Below the pieces are notes generated by a model that saw only the letters and a program-made list of their open reading frames with translations, was not told the origin of the DNA and made no database searches. 64,000 bases of DNA, from positions 62,001 to 126,000 of the forward strand of contig JAGWWM010000002.1 of NCBI GenBank assembly GCA_018970395.1. The letters run 5' to 3'. Numbering within the stretch: the first letter of the stretch is position 1; each line of letters opens with the position of its first letter. This document shows positions 19,550 to 29,279 of the stretch, piece by piece. Source of the DNA: Bacteroidota bacterium. GTDB lineage: Bacteria > Bacteroidota > Bacteroidia > Chitinophagales > Chitinophagaceae. The translations under genes and the position numbers were made by a program.

Positions 19550-19670
19550 TTGATTGGTTTTATAGTTTAGTTATTATGACACAAATATTCTTTTTGTAGA
19601 TTTCCTGAGCAATACAGCATTTGCAGTAATTTTTTGATATGAGATAATTCCTGCTAATGCTCCATCCATT

Positions 19671-19803
19671 GCGTCATCCTGAGCGCCAGCGAAGGATCTT
19701 ATCTTTAATTCAAAAAGCAAAAGTCAAAACCAATAAACGTTTAGGTTTTGGGATTTTACTTTGAAATTATCTGGAGATGTTTCGCTAACGCTCAACATGA
19801 CGC
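19671..19803. repeat. Dispersed imperfect palindrome, copy 1 (inverted relative to copies 2 and 3)
   Basis: The left arm (19671-19699) begins GCGTCATCCTGAGCG and ends GCGAAGGATCT. The right arm (19775-19803) is the reverse complement of GCGTCATGTTGAGCG...GCGAAACATCT. The arms pair over about 29 bases with a few fixed mismatches, around a 75-base centre. The CC/GG type arm is on the left here and on the right in copies 2 and 3, so this copy lies in the opposite orientation. It fills most of the 290-base gap between the T9SS gene and the regulator gene; I see no gene in that gap. Confidence 0.85.
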
Positions 19804-19839
19804 ACGAAAAACGAGAGTCGACCAACCAACAACAATTAA

Positions 19840-20517
19840 TTACACCCAATTGTATTTATGCGCCAGATGAATCGCCTGGGCTTTGGAATTGATATGCAGC
19901 TTTTCGTAAATACGGCTGATATGAGTGCGTACGGTTTGCGGACTGATGAATAGCTGGTCGGCAATAGCACGATAATTTTTTCCCGCTACCAGCAAACGAA
20001 GTAATTCCTGCTCTCTCTCAGAAAGTGTATCGAGTAAAGAAACCGATGATATATCCTGTTTATTGATAGCTGCGGAAGAAGGGACTTGCTTCAACCACTG
20101 AAGCGTTTTGCGGGCAATGGCCGGACTCATCGGTGCGCCATTCTTATGATAGGCGATTTCAATCGCATCCTGCAACATCTCAGCAGTATCGTCTTTTAAT
20201 AAATAGCCGCAGGCGCCTGCACGGATGGCTTCAAACAATTTATCATCATCATCAAAAACCGTCAACACCAAAAATTTAATCTGCGGGAATTTTAAAGCAG
20301 CAATGGCAATAGCTTCAATACCATTCATAACCGGCATGTCAATATCCATCAAGACCAATTCAGGAAGATCATCAGCTTTACTTTCTTTGAGTTGATTCAG
20401 AAAATCCTCCCCATTCACCGCCTCCATAGTGATTTGTATCTCTTGTTGCCGCTCAAGAACCTGATGAATATTTTTGCGGTTGATCACCTGATCATCCACA
20501 ATCGCTATGCGTATCAT
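19840..20517 (-). CDS. LuxR/NarL-family response regulator
   Basis: A 225-residue DNA-binding response regulator. I chose the ATG at 20517 (MIRIAIVDDQ), which starts the receiver domain correctly. The frame stays open further upstream, but those residues are not receiver-like and would overlap the divergent kinase. Receiver: acidic pair in IVDDQ, phospho-acceptor Asp58 in LVLMDIDMPVMNG, and a Lys in YLLKDD. C-terminal helix-turn-helix: LSEREQELLRLLVAGKNYRAI and SPQTVRTHISRIYEKL. The divergent sensor kinase 59 bases away is the obvious partner. Target genes are unknown. Confidence 0.93.
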   Translation of the reverse strand: MIRIAIVDDQVINRKNIHQVLERQQEIQITMEAVNGEDFLNQLKESKADDLPELVLMDIDMPVMNGIEAIAIAALKFPQIKFLVLTVFDDDDKLFEAIRAGACGYLLKDDTAEMLQDAIEIAYHKNGAPMSPAIARKTLQWLKQVPSSAAINKQDISSVSLLDTLSEREQELLRLLVAGKNYRAIADQLFISPQTVRTHISRIYEKLHINSKAQAIHLAHKYNWV

Positions 20518-20576
20518 AAATGTAAAATTCCGTTTTTGTAAGCCATAGTTCAATACCGCAAATGCTGTATTTGTAG

Positions 20577-23543
20577 ATGCAGTCGATAAAATCGACTTAT
20601 TTTGTAAAAGTGAACGTCCGGATAAATATATATCAATTAATCTTTTTATTGCTTGCCAGTGATGCCTGGGCTCAAACGGGGCTGTTATATTACAACGTGA
20701 ACAACGGTCTCTCACAAAACAGCATCACCTGTATTTATAAAGATAAACAGGGTATTATGTGGATTGGTACACAGGATGGGCTGAACCGGTTTGACGGCTA
20801 TCGCTTTAAAGTATATAAACACGATGCAAAGGATACCAACTCCATCAGCGATCAATTTGTATTATCCATTCAGGAAGATGGGGGAAATAATCTCATAATT
20901 GGTACACGGAACGGACTGAATTTTTTTGACAAAAGAAAAGAGATTTTTTCCAATATCTCTCCAAATAAAGCAATGCTTAAAGAGATTCAATACCATTTTC
21001 CAAAGATCGAGTCTTTAAAAAATGGCAACCTGATTATAGCAGGACCCACTGATATCTATGAATGGGAATGGCAAAAAAAGAAAATCATCAAACGCACAAA
21101 TTATATTGAGTGCGGCAACCATTTTTCTGTTTATCAAAACCTATATTTCCAACTCGATCATGAACGCCATATATTCCGATCAGATCAGCCATCTGTACAG
21201 GATGTAAATCAATCCACTCTCTACCGGGATCGTATTCAACAACTTAATCAATTCACGGACCGCCAAGGAATCATTTGGTTAACGGAACGAACGAATGAAG
21301 GAAACACCAAAATTTATTTCTATAGTCCTAAAGAAAATAAATGGCTGAATAAGCAAATATTGGCACCCTGTACAGTACAACATATTTATTTTGATAACAC
21401 CAATCAGGCCTGGTTGTCCACAAATCAGGGCGTTCTTATTAGTAAGGATCAACAAAACTTTGAAGCACTAGCAGTCAATGGGGAATCCGTCAAAGGAGAA
21501 GTTCAATGTAGTTATACGGATGAAGAAGGATTAACCTGGATTGGATTTAACAATAACGGTATCGGCTTATATAATCCTGAAATTAAGGCCTATCATCTTT
21601 ATGGAAGCGATATCAAGAATGATCCTGCCTATGCCTCGCTGCGAATGAAGAATGGAGACATCTGGGTTGCAACTTCCAGCGGATTATATGTTTTTGATAA
21701 AAATAAAAATCGAAAAAAAATTTGGAACGGCTACTGTACGTCACTTGCTGCAGATGATAATGATCATATTTGGCTCGGAACAAAAAATGCCGGAATTATA
21801 TTTTTAAATAAATATGGGAAGTCAATGGATAAACTGACCATAAAAAACACAAAACTGGCAGTCAATCAAATATTTCATCTTCAGTTCGATTCACTACACA
21901 AAAGATTAATCGCTGCAACGCCAAAAGGACTACTCGTTTATGATATAAAAAATAAAGCATCTCAATTATTTCTAAGGGAGGATCATAAAATAGCCGGGAA
22001 TTATGTGTTACATAGTATGCTCGATAAAAAGGGACAACTATGGACTGCCAGCAATTTAGGAGTAGATGTATTCGACGGAAATCTGAAAAACATATTACGC
22101 CTTCAATCGGAATATGATTCAAGTCCGATCAATAAGACTATTACCACGGCCTGTGCAGAAGATATGACGGGAAATATTTGGATCGCAACGCTCAGTAATG
22201 GCATCTATAAATATGATGGTAAAACGCTCCGACAATTTCACACCGGGAACGGACTCAGCAGCAACTATTGTTATGGAGTTGCCTCTGATAAAACCGGGCG
22301 GATGTGGGTTACCACAACAAACGGAATCAATATTATAGACCCCGCGACTTATAAAGTTTTACAGCTAACCGAACAAAACGGATTACCCACCATTGATTAT
22401 TCAATTGGCAGTTTACATCTTGACAAAAACAACAAACTGTATAGCGGCAGTCCGGATGGAATTATTGAAATTGATCCTAACCTTGTAACGGGGCGTGATA
22501 AGTTTTTCAGACCAATTATCAGTAATGTATCGGTCAATTATTTGCCCGTTGATACAAAATCAGACTATATACTGCTTCCTGATCAGCATCAGATATCTTT
22601 TGATTTTGTAGCACCTTGCTATATCAACGCAGGTAAGTTGATTTATCAGTACAGGATCGCAGGTATCAACAATCAATGGGTCACTGTTCAGTCCGATAAC
22701 CGAATCATCACTCTTGTAGAATTACCCTTCAAACCTGTTCGGGTTGAGATAAGATCAGCTTTCAATCTAGCCTTGCTCGATAATGCTCCGATTAGCTCAA
22801 TCAATATTTTTCGGCAACCACCCATGTGGAGAAAACCCTACCTCATTCTTCTAGAAGTGTTTTTATTTATTACCATTCTTGTTTGGCTGATTCGATATCT
22901 GTTAAAGAAACGTCTTGATAAAAAAATCAAGGCAATAGAAACGATGGAGTCAATCTATAAAGAAAGAGAACGTATCTCCCGCGATCTGCATGATCATCTT
23001 GGCGCGTATGCTGCAGCGATAAAAAGTAATATTGTGCAGGCTGAGAAAGAAATCGCTGACAATAGTACACCATTTCTGCAATTGAAAGAAAATGCTGAGG
23101 GAATGGTCAGTTCATTGAGGGAAACCATCTGGGCATTGCAATATGAGCATATTGGTATCATTGCATTCGGAGATAGATTTAAAAATAATGTAAACCGGCT
23201 AAGTGCTAACTATCCGGATATTACCATTGATTTTACAGAGCATATACTACAAGACATTACACTATCTCCGTCTGAAAGCATTCAGCTTGTAAGAATCATG
23301 CAGGAAGCACTGACCAATGCCTTGAAACATGCAGCCTGTACAAAGATTCAAATTCACACTGACTGTTCAGCTCGTATAGCCATCTCCATTGCTGACAATG
23401 GAACAGGTTTTGACCAGGAAGCCGACAGGCATGGATATGGAATAAGGAATATGAAAGAAAGAGCAAAGGAGGCGGGATTTCAGCTGCATATCAACAGCAC
23501 TAAAGAAGGGACTACGGTTTTCATTGAAAAGAAAGAATCATAA
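20577..23543 (+). CDS. Two-component sensor kinase with Reg_prop propeller and HisKA_3 domain
   Basis: A 988-residue sensor that probably works with the divergent LuxR-type regulator. An N-terminal signal sequence (YQLIFLLLASDAWAQ) is followed by a large periplasmic sensing region of Reg_prop two-bladed propeller repeats (about 35-640). These show recurring GIMWIGTQDGLNRFDG, DGLTWIGF-like and GNIWIATLSNGIYKYDG units. A Y_Y_Y domain follows (about 675-745), then one membrane helix (about 757-778). The HisKA_3 box is ERISRDLHDHLGAY (His805). The HATPase has EALTNALKHA, ADNGTGFD and GYGIRNMKERA. Unlike the hybrid SusR-type sensors of Bacteroides, it has no receiver or AraC domain. It ends 7 bases from the convergent rnc stop. 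Confidence 0.92.
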   Translation: MQSIKSTYFVKVNVRINIYQLIFLLLASDAWAQTGLLYYNVNNGLSQNSITCIYKDKQGIMWIGTQDGLNRFDGYRFKVYKHDAKDTNSISDQFVLSIQEDGGNNLIIGTRNGLNFFDKRKEIFSNISPNKAMLKEIQYHFPKIESLKNGNLIIAGPTDIYEWEWQKKKIIKRTNYIECGNHFSVYQNLYFQLDHERHIFRSDQPSVQDVNQSTLYRDRIQQLNQFTDRQGIIWLTERTNEGNTKIYFYSPKENKWLNKQILAPCTVQHIYFDNTNQAWLSTNQGVLISKDQQNFEALAVNGESVKGEVQCSYTDEEGLTWIGFNNNGIGLYNPEIKAYHLYGSDIKNDPAYASLRMKNGDIWVATSSGLYVFDKNKNRKKIWNGYCTSLAADDNDHIWLGTKNAGIIFLNKYGKSMDKLTIKNTKLAVNQIFHLQFDSLHKRLIAATPKGLLVYDIKNKASQLFLREDHKIAGNYVLHSMLDKKGQLWTASNLGVDVFDGNLKNILRLQSEYDSSPINKTITTACAEDMTGNIWIATLSNGIYKYDGKTLRQFHTGNGLSSNYCYGVASDKTGRMWVTTTNGINIIDPATYKVLQLTEQNGLPTIDYSIGSLHLDKNNKLYSGSPDGIIEIDPNLVTGRDKFFRPIISNVSVNYLPVDTKSDYILLPDQHQISFDFVAPCYINAGKLIYQYRIAGINNQWVTVQSDNRIITLVELPFKPVRVEIRSAFNLALLDNAPISSINIFRQPPMWRKPYLILLEVFLFITILVWLIRYLLKKRLDKKIKAIETMESIYKERERISRDLHDHLGAYAAAIKSNIVQAEKEIADNSTPFLQLKENAEGMVSSLRETIWALQYEHIGIIAFGDRFKNNVNRLSANYPDITIDFTEHILQDITLSPSESIQLVRIMQEALTNALKHAACTKIQIHTDCSARIAISIADNGTGFDQEADRHGYGIRNMKERAKEAGFQLHINSTKEGTTVFIEKKES

Positions 23544-23550
23544 ATTAGCA

Positions 23551-24258
23551 TCACCCCAACCCCAGCTTCTCTACCGCAAACTGCGCAGCAACCTGCCCGG
23601 CATCTTTTTTATTGTATGCTTTCCCTTCTGCTATCAGCGTTCCGTCAATGAATATACCTACCGTAAAATGTCTTCTTCCATGTTCTATCTTTTCATGCAG
23701 GGTTTCAAAAGCAATGGTTTTTCCATTTTTTGTTACCCAACCATAGAGTTTATTTTTATGGTTGATTTCAAGTGCTTCCAGATCCTCCATAAACAGATGC
23801 GGCATGATGATATTGCGGCTGATCCATTTACCGGTTCGTTCATAACCCAGATCCAGATAGATGGCCCCTAACATTGCTTCAAGCGTATTCCCAAAAATTT
23901 GAGAAATCTTTAAAGCGTTATCGCCCTTATTATAGATCATGATTTTTTTCAACCCCATTTTGAGAGCAATATCATTGAGCATGGCGCGATTCACCATTTT
24001 GCTGCGCATTTCGGTAAGGAAACCTTCCCCTTTGTAAGGATATTTTTTAAAGAGGTAATCCGCAACTACAGCGCTTAATATTGCATCTCCCAAATACTCC
24101 AGGCGTTCGTTGTTTTGATCATTCCCTTCCTTTACGGAACGATGACTAAGCGCAGTTCGATATAACGCAATATTAGAGGGACTGTATCCCAAAAGATTCC
24201 GCAACTGGTGTTCAAAAGAGGAAGAGGAGGAGAATATATTTTTCAACCATTTCAACAA
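23551..24258 (-). CDS. rnc: Ribonuclease III
   Basis: Cleaves double-stranded RNA in rRNA and mRNA processing. The 235-residue protein has the RNase III signature NERLEYLGDAILSAVVADYL, with the metal-binding Glu and Asp residues, and the second acidic site in NTLEAMLGAIYLD. A C-terminal double-stranded RNA-binding domain covers about residues 168-233 (GKTIAFETLHE, DAGQVAAQFAVEKLG). It is the third gene of acpP-fabF-rnc and starts one base after the fabF stop. This gene order is common in Bacteroidota and other phyla. Confidence 0.96.
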   Translation of the reverse strand: MLKWLKNIFSSSSSFEHQLRNLLGYSPSNIALYRTALSHRSVKEGNDQNNERLEYLGDAILSAVVADYLFKKYPYKGEGFLTEMRSKMVNRAMLNDIALKMGLKKIMIYNKGDNALKISQIFGNTLEAMLGAIYLDLGYERTGKWISRNIIMPHLFMEDLEALEINHKNKLYGWVTKNGKTIAFETLHEKIEHGRRHFTVGIFIDGTLIAEGKAYNKKDAGQVAAQFAVEKLGLG

Positions 24259-24259
24259 C

Positions 24260-25510
24260 CTACTGATATTTTTTTACGATTACGGAAGCATTGTGCCCCC
24301 CGAAACCAAAGGTGTTGCTCAGCGCCGCACGAACCGTTCTTTGTTGTGCCTGGCTGAATGTAAAATTCAAACCTGCATCCAGATTCGGATCATCCGTAAA
24401 ATGGTTAATAGTTGGCGGTACCCAATCATGTTTTACACTCATGATAGAAGCAATGGCTTCCAATGCACCTGCCGCACCCAGACAGTGTCCTGTCATTGAC
24501 TTGGTAGAGCTGATATTGAGCTTGTAAGCATGGTCGCCAAAAACATTCAGGATAGCTTTGGTTTCTGCGATATCTCCCAATGGCGTGGAAGTGCCATGTA
24601 CATTGATATAATCAATATCTTCCGGTTGTAAGCCCGCGTCTTTCAGCGCAGCTTTCATTACATTATTCGCCCCTAAACCTTCCGGATGGGGCGCTGTGAT
24701 ATGATGCGCATCAGCAGTAGCTCCGCCTCCAGCAATCTCACAGTAAATGGTTGCACCACGTTTCAACGCATGCTCAAGTTCTTCCAGCACCAGAACGCCG
24801 GAGCCCTCTCCCATCACAAAACCATCCCGATCTTTATCAAAGGGACGGCTTGCAGTTTTTGGATCATCATTTCTTTCGCTTAATGCTTTCATGGCATTAA
24901 ATCCACCCACACCTGCGGCACTAATGACCGCTTCGCTTCCTCCGGTTACAATTGCATCTGCTTTGCCTAAACGAATTACATCAAATGCATCGATGATGGC
25001 ATTGGTGGATGAAGCGCAGGCAGATACGACTGCATAGTTGGGTCCTCTGAAACCATGCCGCATAGATATGTGACCGGCCGCAATGTCGAGGATCATTTTA
25101 GGAATGAAGAAGGGATTAAAACGAGGCGTTCCGTCACCCAACGCAAAAGCGGAAACTTCCTCCTGAAAGGTTATCAATCCTCCGATGCCGCTGGCGAAAA
25201 TAACGCCAACACGATCGGGGTTAATATTTTCTTTGGTAATACCCGCATCTGCAACAGCCTGATCACTTGCGATCAAAGCAAATTGAGTAAAGCGATCCAC
25301 TTTACGGGCTTCTTTTTTATCCAGATATTGAGTGGGGTCAAAATCTTTTACCTCGCATGCAAAGCGGGTTTTAAACTTTGAGCAATCAAATTGCTGAATA
25401 AAATCGGCGCCGGATACACCCTTAAGCAGATTACCCCAATATTCATCGAGGTTTTTGCCCAAGGGAGTAATGGCGCCAATTCCGGTAACGACAACTCGTT
25501 TAAGCTGCAT
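24260..25510 (-). CDS. fabF: 3-oxoacyl-[acyl-carrier-protein] synthase II
   Basis: Condenses malonyl-ACP with acyl-ACP in fatty-acid elongation. The 416-residue length is normal for the family. The catalytic triad is visible: Cys165 in VVSACASSTNAI, His305 in NVHGTSTPLGD and His342 in KSMTGHCLGAAGALE. The Cys-His-His set marks a KAS I/II enzyme, not the FabH type. The gene lies 34 bases after acpP and one base before rnc, so all three are probably one transcript. All active-site residues are present. Confidence 0.97.
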   Translation of the reverse strand: MQLKRVVVTGIGAITPLGKNLDEYWGNLLKGVSGADFIQQFDCSKFKTRFACEVKDFDPTQYLDKKEARKVDRFTQFALIASDQAVADAGITKENINPDRVGVIFASGIGGLITFQEEVSAFALGDGTPRFNPFFIPKMILDIAAGHISMRHGFRGPNYAVVSACASSTNAIIDAFDVIRLGKADAIVTGGSEAVISAAGVGGFNAMKALSERNDDPKTASRPFDKDRDGFVMGEGSGVLVLEELEHALKRGATIYCEIAGGGATADAHHITAPHPEGLGANNVMKAALKDAGLQPEDIDYINVHGTSTPLGDIAETKAILNVFGDHAYKLNISSTKSMTGHCLGAAGALEAIASIMSVKHDWVPPTINHFTDDPNLDAGLNFTFSQAQQRTVRAALSNTFGFGGHNASVIVKKYQ

Positions 25511-25544
25511 AGTTGCTAAAAAGTTACGACTTTTATGTCAGTCG

Positions 25545-25781
25545 TTATTTTGCATGTTCTTCCAGATAAGTAACTGCCTGTCCGACAGTAGTAATGGTTT
25601 CAGCCTGTTCATCAGGAATAGAAATGTTGAATTCTTTTTCGAACTCCATAATCAATTCTACAGTGTCCAATGAATCAGCACCCAAATCGTTGGTGAAAGA
25701 TGCTTCCGGATTTACTTCTGATTCCTCTACACCTAATTTGTCAACGATGATTTTTTTGACTCTTGCTGCGATGTCTGACAT
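25545..25781 (-). CDS. acpP: Acyl carrier protein
   Basis: Carries the growing acyl chain on a phosphopantetheine arm in fatty-acid synthesis. The 78-residue acidic protein has the attachment site Ser37 in [16 protein letters not shown] and the usual four-helix spacing. It is the first gene of acpP-fabF-rnc. A TAATTTTG box 25 bases upstream of the ATG is a good candidate -7 promoter element. Confidence 0.97.
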   Translation of the reverse strand: MSDIAARVKKIIVDKLGVEESEVNPEASFTNDLGADSLDTVELIMEFEKEFNISIPDEQAETITTVGQAVTYLEEHAK

Positions 25782-25806
25782 GATAAAAATTTTTAGTTAC
25801 AGGGTG

Positions 25807-25814
25807 CAAAATTA
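25807..25814 (-). promoter_or_regulatory. Putative -7 box (TAATTTTG) for acpP-fabF-rnc
   Basis: Minus-strand TAATTTTG matches the Bacteroidota -7 consensus TAnnTTTG, 25 bases before the acpP ATG. The -33 region is not a clear match. Further upstream an 11-base inverted repeat (AAAAAACCGAT at 25831-25841 and its complement at 25927-25937) brackets 85 bases of AT-rich sequence in this divergent gap. Confidence 0.5.
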
Positions 25815-26010
25815 GTTGTTTTCATCAATTAAAAAACCGATGTTTAAAAAAGAAATATTTTTTTGAAACAAAGATGGATTTTTTTATATAACGTATTGAT
25901 TTACAATAAATTAAAATTGAAAATAAATCGGTTTTTTCTGCCCTTTTCGGTCGGATACGGAGGAATAACGGAATTAATTTTTTAAATTGTAGAAGTCAAT
26001 ATAACCGCTT

Positions 26011-26445
26011 ATGGCTTTAAAAGAGATTCTTTACGAGAGTCAGGAGTATGATCAAATGATTCAATTGCGGCTGGATATTTTAAGAAAGCCGCTTGGATTA
26101 TCCTTTACTCCGGATGAATTGAAAAAGGAGCAACAGGATATTTTACTGGGTTCTTTTGAGGATAATCGGCTATTGGCTTGTTGTGTTTTAACTCCCGAAA
26201 ACGAACAAACAATCCGATTGCGGCAAATGGCAGTTGAGTACCATCAGCAGGGAAAAGGAGTCGGCGCGTCATTATTGCGCTTTGCTGAAAATATTGCACG
26301 CGACAGGGGATTTACTTATATCACTATGCATGCGCGAGATGGAGCCATTGGTTTTTATGAAAGCAATGGTTACCGGAAAGACGGCGAGCTATTTATGGAA
26401 GTAACGATACCGCATTATAAGCTGGTGAAGAAGATAAAAGGTTGA
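26011..26445 (+). CDS. GNAT-family N-acetyltransferase
   Basis: A 144-residue acyl-CoA-dependent acetyltransferase. The GNAT core is visible: LRQMAVEYHQQGKGVGASLLRF holds beta4 and the acetyl-CoA pyrophosphate loop (QGKGVG). It is followed by ARDRGFTYITMHARDGAIGFYESNGYRK, the usual beta5-alpha4 end. The substrate is unknown. The gene is convergent with atpA and occupies the position where atpG would be expected. Its stop codon lies inside a heptamer hairpin. Confidence 0.88.
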   Translation: MALKEILYESQEYDQMIQLRLDILRKPLGLSFTPDELKKEQQDILLGSFEDNRLLACCVLTPENEQTIRLRQMAVEYHQQGKGVGASLLRFAENIARDRGFTYITMHARDGAIGFYESNGYRKDGELFMEVTIPHYKLVKKIKG

Positions 26446-26510
26446 AGGTTGTATGTTGATGGTTGTCAGTTTTTTTACCTACAACCTATAACCTACAACT
26501 TCCAACCTTT
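26437..26510. repeat. Heptamer hairpin between the GNAT gene and atpA
   Basis: Four heptamers on the left (GGTTGAA, GGTTGTA, TGTTGAT, GGTTGTC, 26440-26467) face four on the right that are their approximate reverse complement (TACAACC, TATAACC, TACAACT, TCCAACC, 26480-26507). A 12-base T-rich loop lies between. The arms can pair over about 30 bases. The GNAT stop codon lies in the left arm. A weaker heptamer run (TTTTAAC, TTTTACC, TTATGAC, TTAATAC, 26516-26543) continues to the atpA stop. The hairpin could end transcription from both sides. Confidence 0.8.
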
Positions 26511-26546
26511 ATAAATTTTAACTTTTACCTTATGACTTAATACATC

Positions 26547-28130
26547 TTACCCCTTATACTGCGCCACCAGACTCTTCGCCAGATCGGTCATTTTATTCAA
26601 CCCTTCCTCCGGCAATCCGCCTTTCTTGAACTCAGCCAGTACGTCAGGCAGTTTGCTTTCCATTTCCTGAAGGAAATGTTCTTCAAAAGCTTTCACTTTA
26701 TTGACAGGAACGGTATTTAATAATCCATTTGTTCCCAGATAAATAATAGCTACCTGCTTTTCTACTGAGTAAGGAGAATATTGAGGTTGTTTCAGAATTT
26801 CTACGTTACGGCTTCCTTTATCAATTACCGCTTTGGTAGCAGCATCCATATCACCGCCAAATTTGGAGAAGGCTTCGAGCTCTCTGTAAAGTGCCTGATC
26901 CAGTTTTAAAGTACCGGCAACTTTCTTCATGGATTTAATCTGGGCATTCCCTCCCACACGACTTACCGAAATACCTACGTTGATGGCCGGACGGATACCC
27001 GCGTTAAAAAGGTTACTCTCCAGGAAGATCTGTCCGTCTGTAATCGAAATCACATTTGTTGGAATGTATGCAGATACGTCACCGGCCTGCGTTTCGATGA
27101 TGGGAAGAGCCGTCAGCGAACCGCCTCCTTTTACGAGATGCTTGATGCTGTCGGGAACATCATTCATATTCTTTGCCACATTATCATCGCCAATAACTTT
27201 AGCAGCACGTTCGAGCAAGCGACTATGGAGGTAGAATACGTCACCCGGATATGCTTCACGACCCGGAGGACGGCGCAACAAGAGGGACACCTCACGGTAA
27301 GCCACCGCTTGCTTTGAAAGATCATCATAAATAATCAATGCGGGTCTTCCTGTATCGCGGAAAAACTCCCCGATTGCAGCACCGGCATAAGGTGCGAAGA
27401 ACTGCTGAGGAGCGGGATCACTGGCGGAAGCCGCTACAATTGTAGTGTACTTCATTGCACCATTATCCTCTAACGTTTTCATCACCCCGGCAATGGTAGA
27501 TGCTTTCTGTCCAATTGCCACATAAATACAGTAAACAGGTTTGCCTGCTTCGTAAAATTCTTTTTGATTGATGATCGTGTCAATTGCGATAGCCGTTTTA
27601 CCGGTTTGACGATCTCCAATGATTAACTCCCTTTGTCCGCGACCAACCGGAATCATCGCATCAATAGCTTTGATACCTGTTTGTAAAGGTTCCTTTACCG
27701 GCTCACGGAAGATAACCCCAGGTGCTTTGCGCTCCAACGGCATTTCATATAAATCGCCGGTTAATTCACCTTTACCATCTATCGGTTGACCTAACACGTT
27801 AATAACACGACCCACCATGCTCTCTCCTACCTTTATCGAAGCAATCTTTCCGGTACGACGAACGGTAGAGCCTTCTTTCACTCCTTTTCCTTCTCCCATC
27901 AATACCACCCCTACATTATCTTCTTCCAAGTTAAGAGCAATTGCACGCACACCATTTTCGAACTCCACGAGCTCACCATATCTTACATTATTCAGTCCAT
28001 ATACACGGGCAATACCATCACCCACCTGTAATACGGTTCCTACTTCTTCCAAATCAGCACCAACATTGAAATTACTTAACTGTTGGCGAAGAATCGCTGA
28101 AATTTCGTCTGGTTTAATATCTACTGCCAT
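26547..28130 (-). CDS. atpA: F0F1 ATP synthase subunit alpha
   Basis: Non-catalytic nucleotide-binding subunit of the F1 head. The 527-residue protein has Walker [10 protein letters not shown] near residue 170, [18 protein letters not shown], and the alpha/beta signature region [22 protein letters not shown]. It is the last gene of atpB-E-F-H-A. Most Bacteroidota operons continue with atpG (gamma), but here a convergent GNAT gene follows. The beta and epsilon genes (atpD, atpC) are not in the window either. Confidence 0.98.
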   Translation of the reverse strand: MAVDIKPDEISAILRQQLSNFNVGADLEEVGTVLQVGDGIARVYGLNNVRYGELVEFENGVRAIALNLEEDNVGVVLMGEGKGVKEGSTVRRTGKIASIKVGESMVGRVINVLGQPIDGKGELTGDLYEMPLERKAPGVIFREPVKEPLQTGIKAIDAMIPVGRGQRELIIGDRQTGKTAIAIDTIINQKEFYEAGKPVYCIYVAIGQKASTIAGVMKTLEDNGAMKYTTIVAASASDPAPQQFFAPYAGAAIGEFFRDTGRPALIIYDDLSKQAVAYREVSLLLRRPPGREAYPGDVFYLHSRLLERAAKVIGDDNVAKNMNDVPDSIKHLVKGGGSLTALPIIETQAGDVSAYIPTNVISITDGQIFLESNLFNAGIRPAINVGISVSRVGGNAQIKSMKKVAGTLKLDQALYRELEAFSKFGGDMDAATKAVIDKGSRNVEILKQPQYSPYSVEKQVAIIYLGTNGLLNTVPVNKVKAFEEHFLQEMESKLPDVLAEFKKGGLPEEGLNKMTDLAKSLVAQYKG

Positions 28131-28181
28131 ATTGCTTTTTTTTATCCTCTCTCTTTTCGAAAGAAGCTGTATGATGAATCT

Positions 28182-28745
28182 TTAGTTGATTGTTGAAATA
28201 TAAATATTTTGCTGAAACTGTTTTTTAATATCACGCAAATCCCGCGCAATACTTGCATCCACCTGCTTACCGTCAAATTCAAGTTGAAAACCTCCTATCA
28301 ATAACTCATTTACGCTCGTTTCCAAATCAATTTTGTCGAAGGAGTTAGCCGATTTCAATTGTTGAGTAATTGCTGATTTCAAGTCCTCACTTACCGGAGT
28401 AGCGGTAATTAGTCTCACTTTCTGAATGCCGTTGATTTTATTATACTGCTCAATAAAGGCTTCCGCAATATCGGGCAATGCCGACTCTCTTCCCTTACTC
28501 ACCATCAGTTGCACAAAGGCAGCAGTAAGCGGATTTAATTTTCCAATAAGGGCTTCTTTAAGAATGGCATTTTTTTTATCCGCTTTGATAATCGGGCTGC
28601 GCAATAAATTAAGCAGTTCCCTGCTTTCTTTGCAAAGCTTCTGTAACTGCACAATATCGCCGTAAATGAGATCTAACTGATTTTTCTCCCTAGAGAGATC
28701 AATCAGCGACTTTGCATAACGGCCTGCTAAACGAGGATTCTGCAT
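28182..28745 (-). CDS. atpH: F0F1 ATP synthase subunit delta
   Basis: Links the peripheral stalk (subunit b) to the alpha subunits of F1. The 187-residue protein starts PRLAGRYAKSLIDLSREKNQL and has an alpha-helical N-terminal domain. Its C-terminal half contains VRLITATPVSEDLKSAI and ELLIGGFQLEFDGKQVDASI, the OSCP/delta signature region. It begins 5 bases after the atpF stop and is followed by atpA after 51 bases. Confidence 0.95.
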   Translation of the reverse strand: MQNPRLAGRYAKSLIDLSREKNQLDLIYGDIVQLQKLCKESRELLNLLRSPIIKADKKNAILKEALIGKLNPLTAAFVQLMVSKGRESALPDIAEAFIEQYNKINGIQKVRLITATPVSEDLKSAITQQLKSANSFDKIDLETSVNELLIGGFQLEFDGKQVDASIARDLRDIKKQFQQNIYISTIN

Positions 28746-28750
28746 GTTGA

Positions 28751-29245
28751 TTAATTCAGTTTAATATCCTTAGCCAGGTCACGAATATAATTTTCCTGCT
28801 CCTGTTTGGCAGCCAATTCACGACGCAATACTTTTTCACTCACCTCTACGACCAGATTGCCAATCTGATTTTTAACTTCCGTTAAAGCAGCCATTTTCTG
28901 CTGGTGAATAGCAGCGGACGCATTCAGCAAAATTTTATTCGCTTCTGCTTTGGCTTGCTCTTTCGCTTCGTTCACAATTTTATCTCTAGTTTCTCGTGCT
29001 TCTTTCAGCATTTGGGTACGTTCTTCCACTGCTTTTGCCATCAGGGCTTCATTTTCATTTTTGAGCTGCGCCATTTCTTTTTTTACGCGATCAGCAGAAG
29101 CCAATGCCTCTGTAATCCCTTGTTCTCTTTCGTTAAGCGATTGCAGAATCTGCTTCCAGGCAAATTTTTTCAGAATCAGCAATACCACGATAAAGGCGAC
29201 CAGATTCCAGAAGAAGAGACCTAACTTAGGTAATAACAATTCCAT
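28751..29245 (-). CDS. atpF: F0 ATP synthase subunit b
   Basis: Peripheral-stalk subunit. The 164-residue protein has one N-terminal membrane helix (LGLFFWNLVAFIVVLLILKKFAW) and then a long charged coiled coil rich in Ala, Glu and Lys, as expected. There is one copy, so the stalk should be a homodimer. It lies 82 bases after atpE, an unusually long gap for this operon that contains a hairpin, and 5 bases before atpH. Confidence 0.95.
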   Translation of the reverse strand: MELLLPKLGLFFWNLVAFIVVLLILKKFAWKQILQSLNEREQGITEALASADRVKKEMAQLKNENEALMAKAVEERTQMLKEARETRDKIVNEAKEQAKAEANKILLNASAAIHQQKMAALTEVKNQIGNLVVEVSEKVLRRELAAKQEQENYIRDLAKDIKLN

Positions 29246-29279
29246 GATCTATGCTTTAAATTCAAATTTTTAAAATTTA

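Noticed and set aside
25831-25937. 11-base inverted repeat AAAAAACCGAT 85 bases apart in the acpP-GNAT gap
   Set aside because: The arms are short and A/T-rich with a large loop, so chance pairing is plausible; noted only with the acpP promoter.
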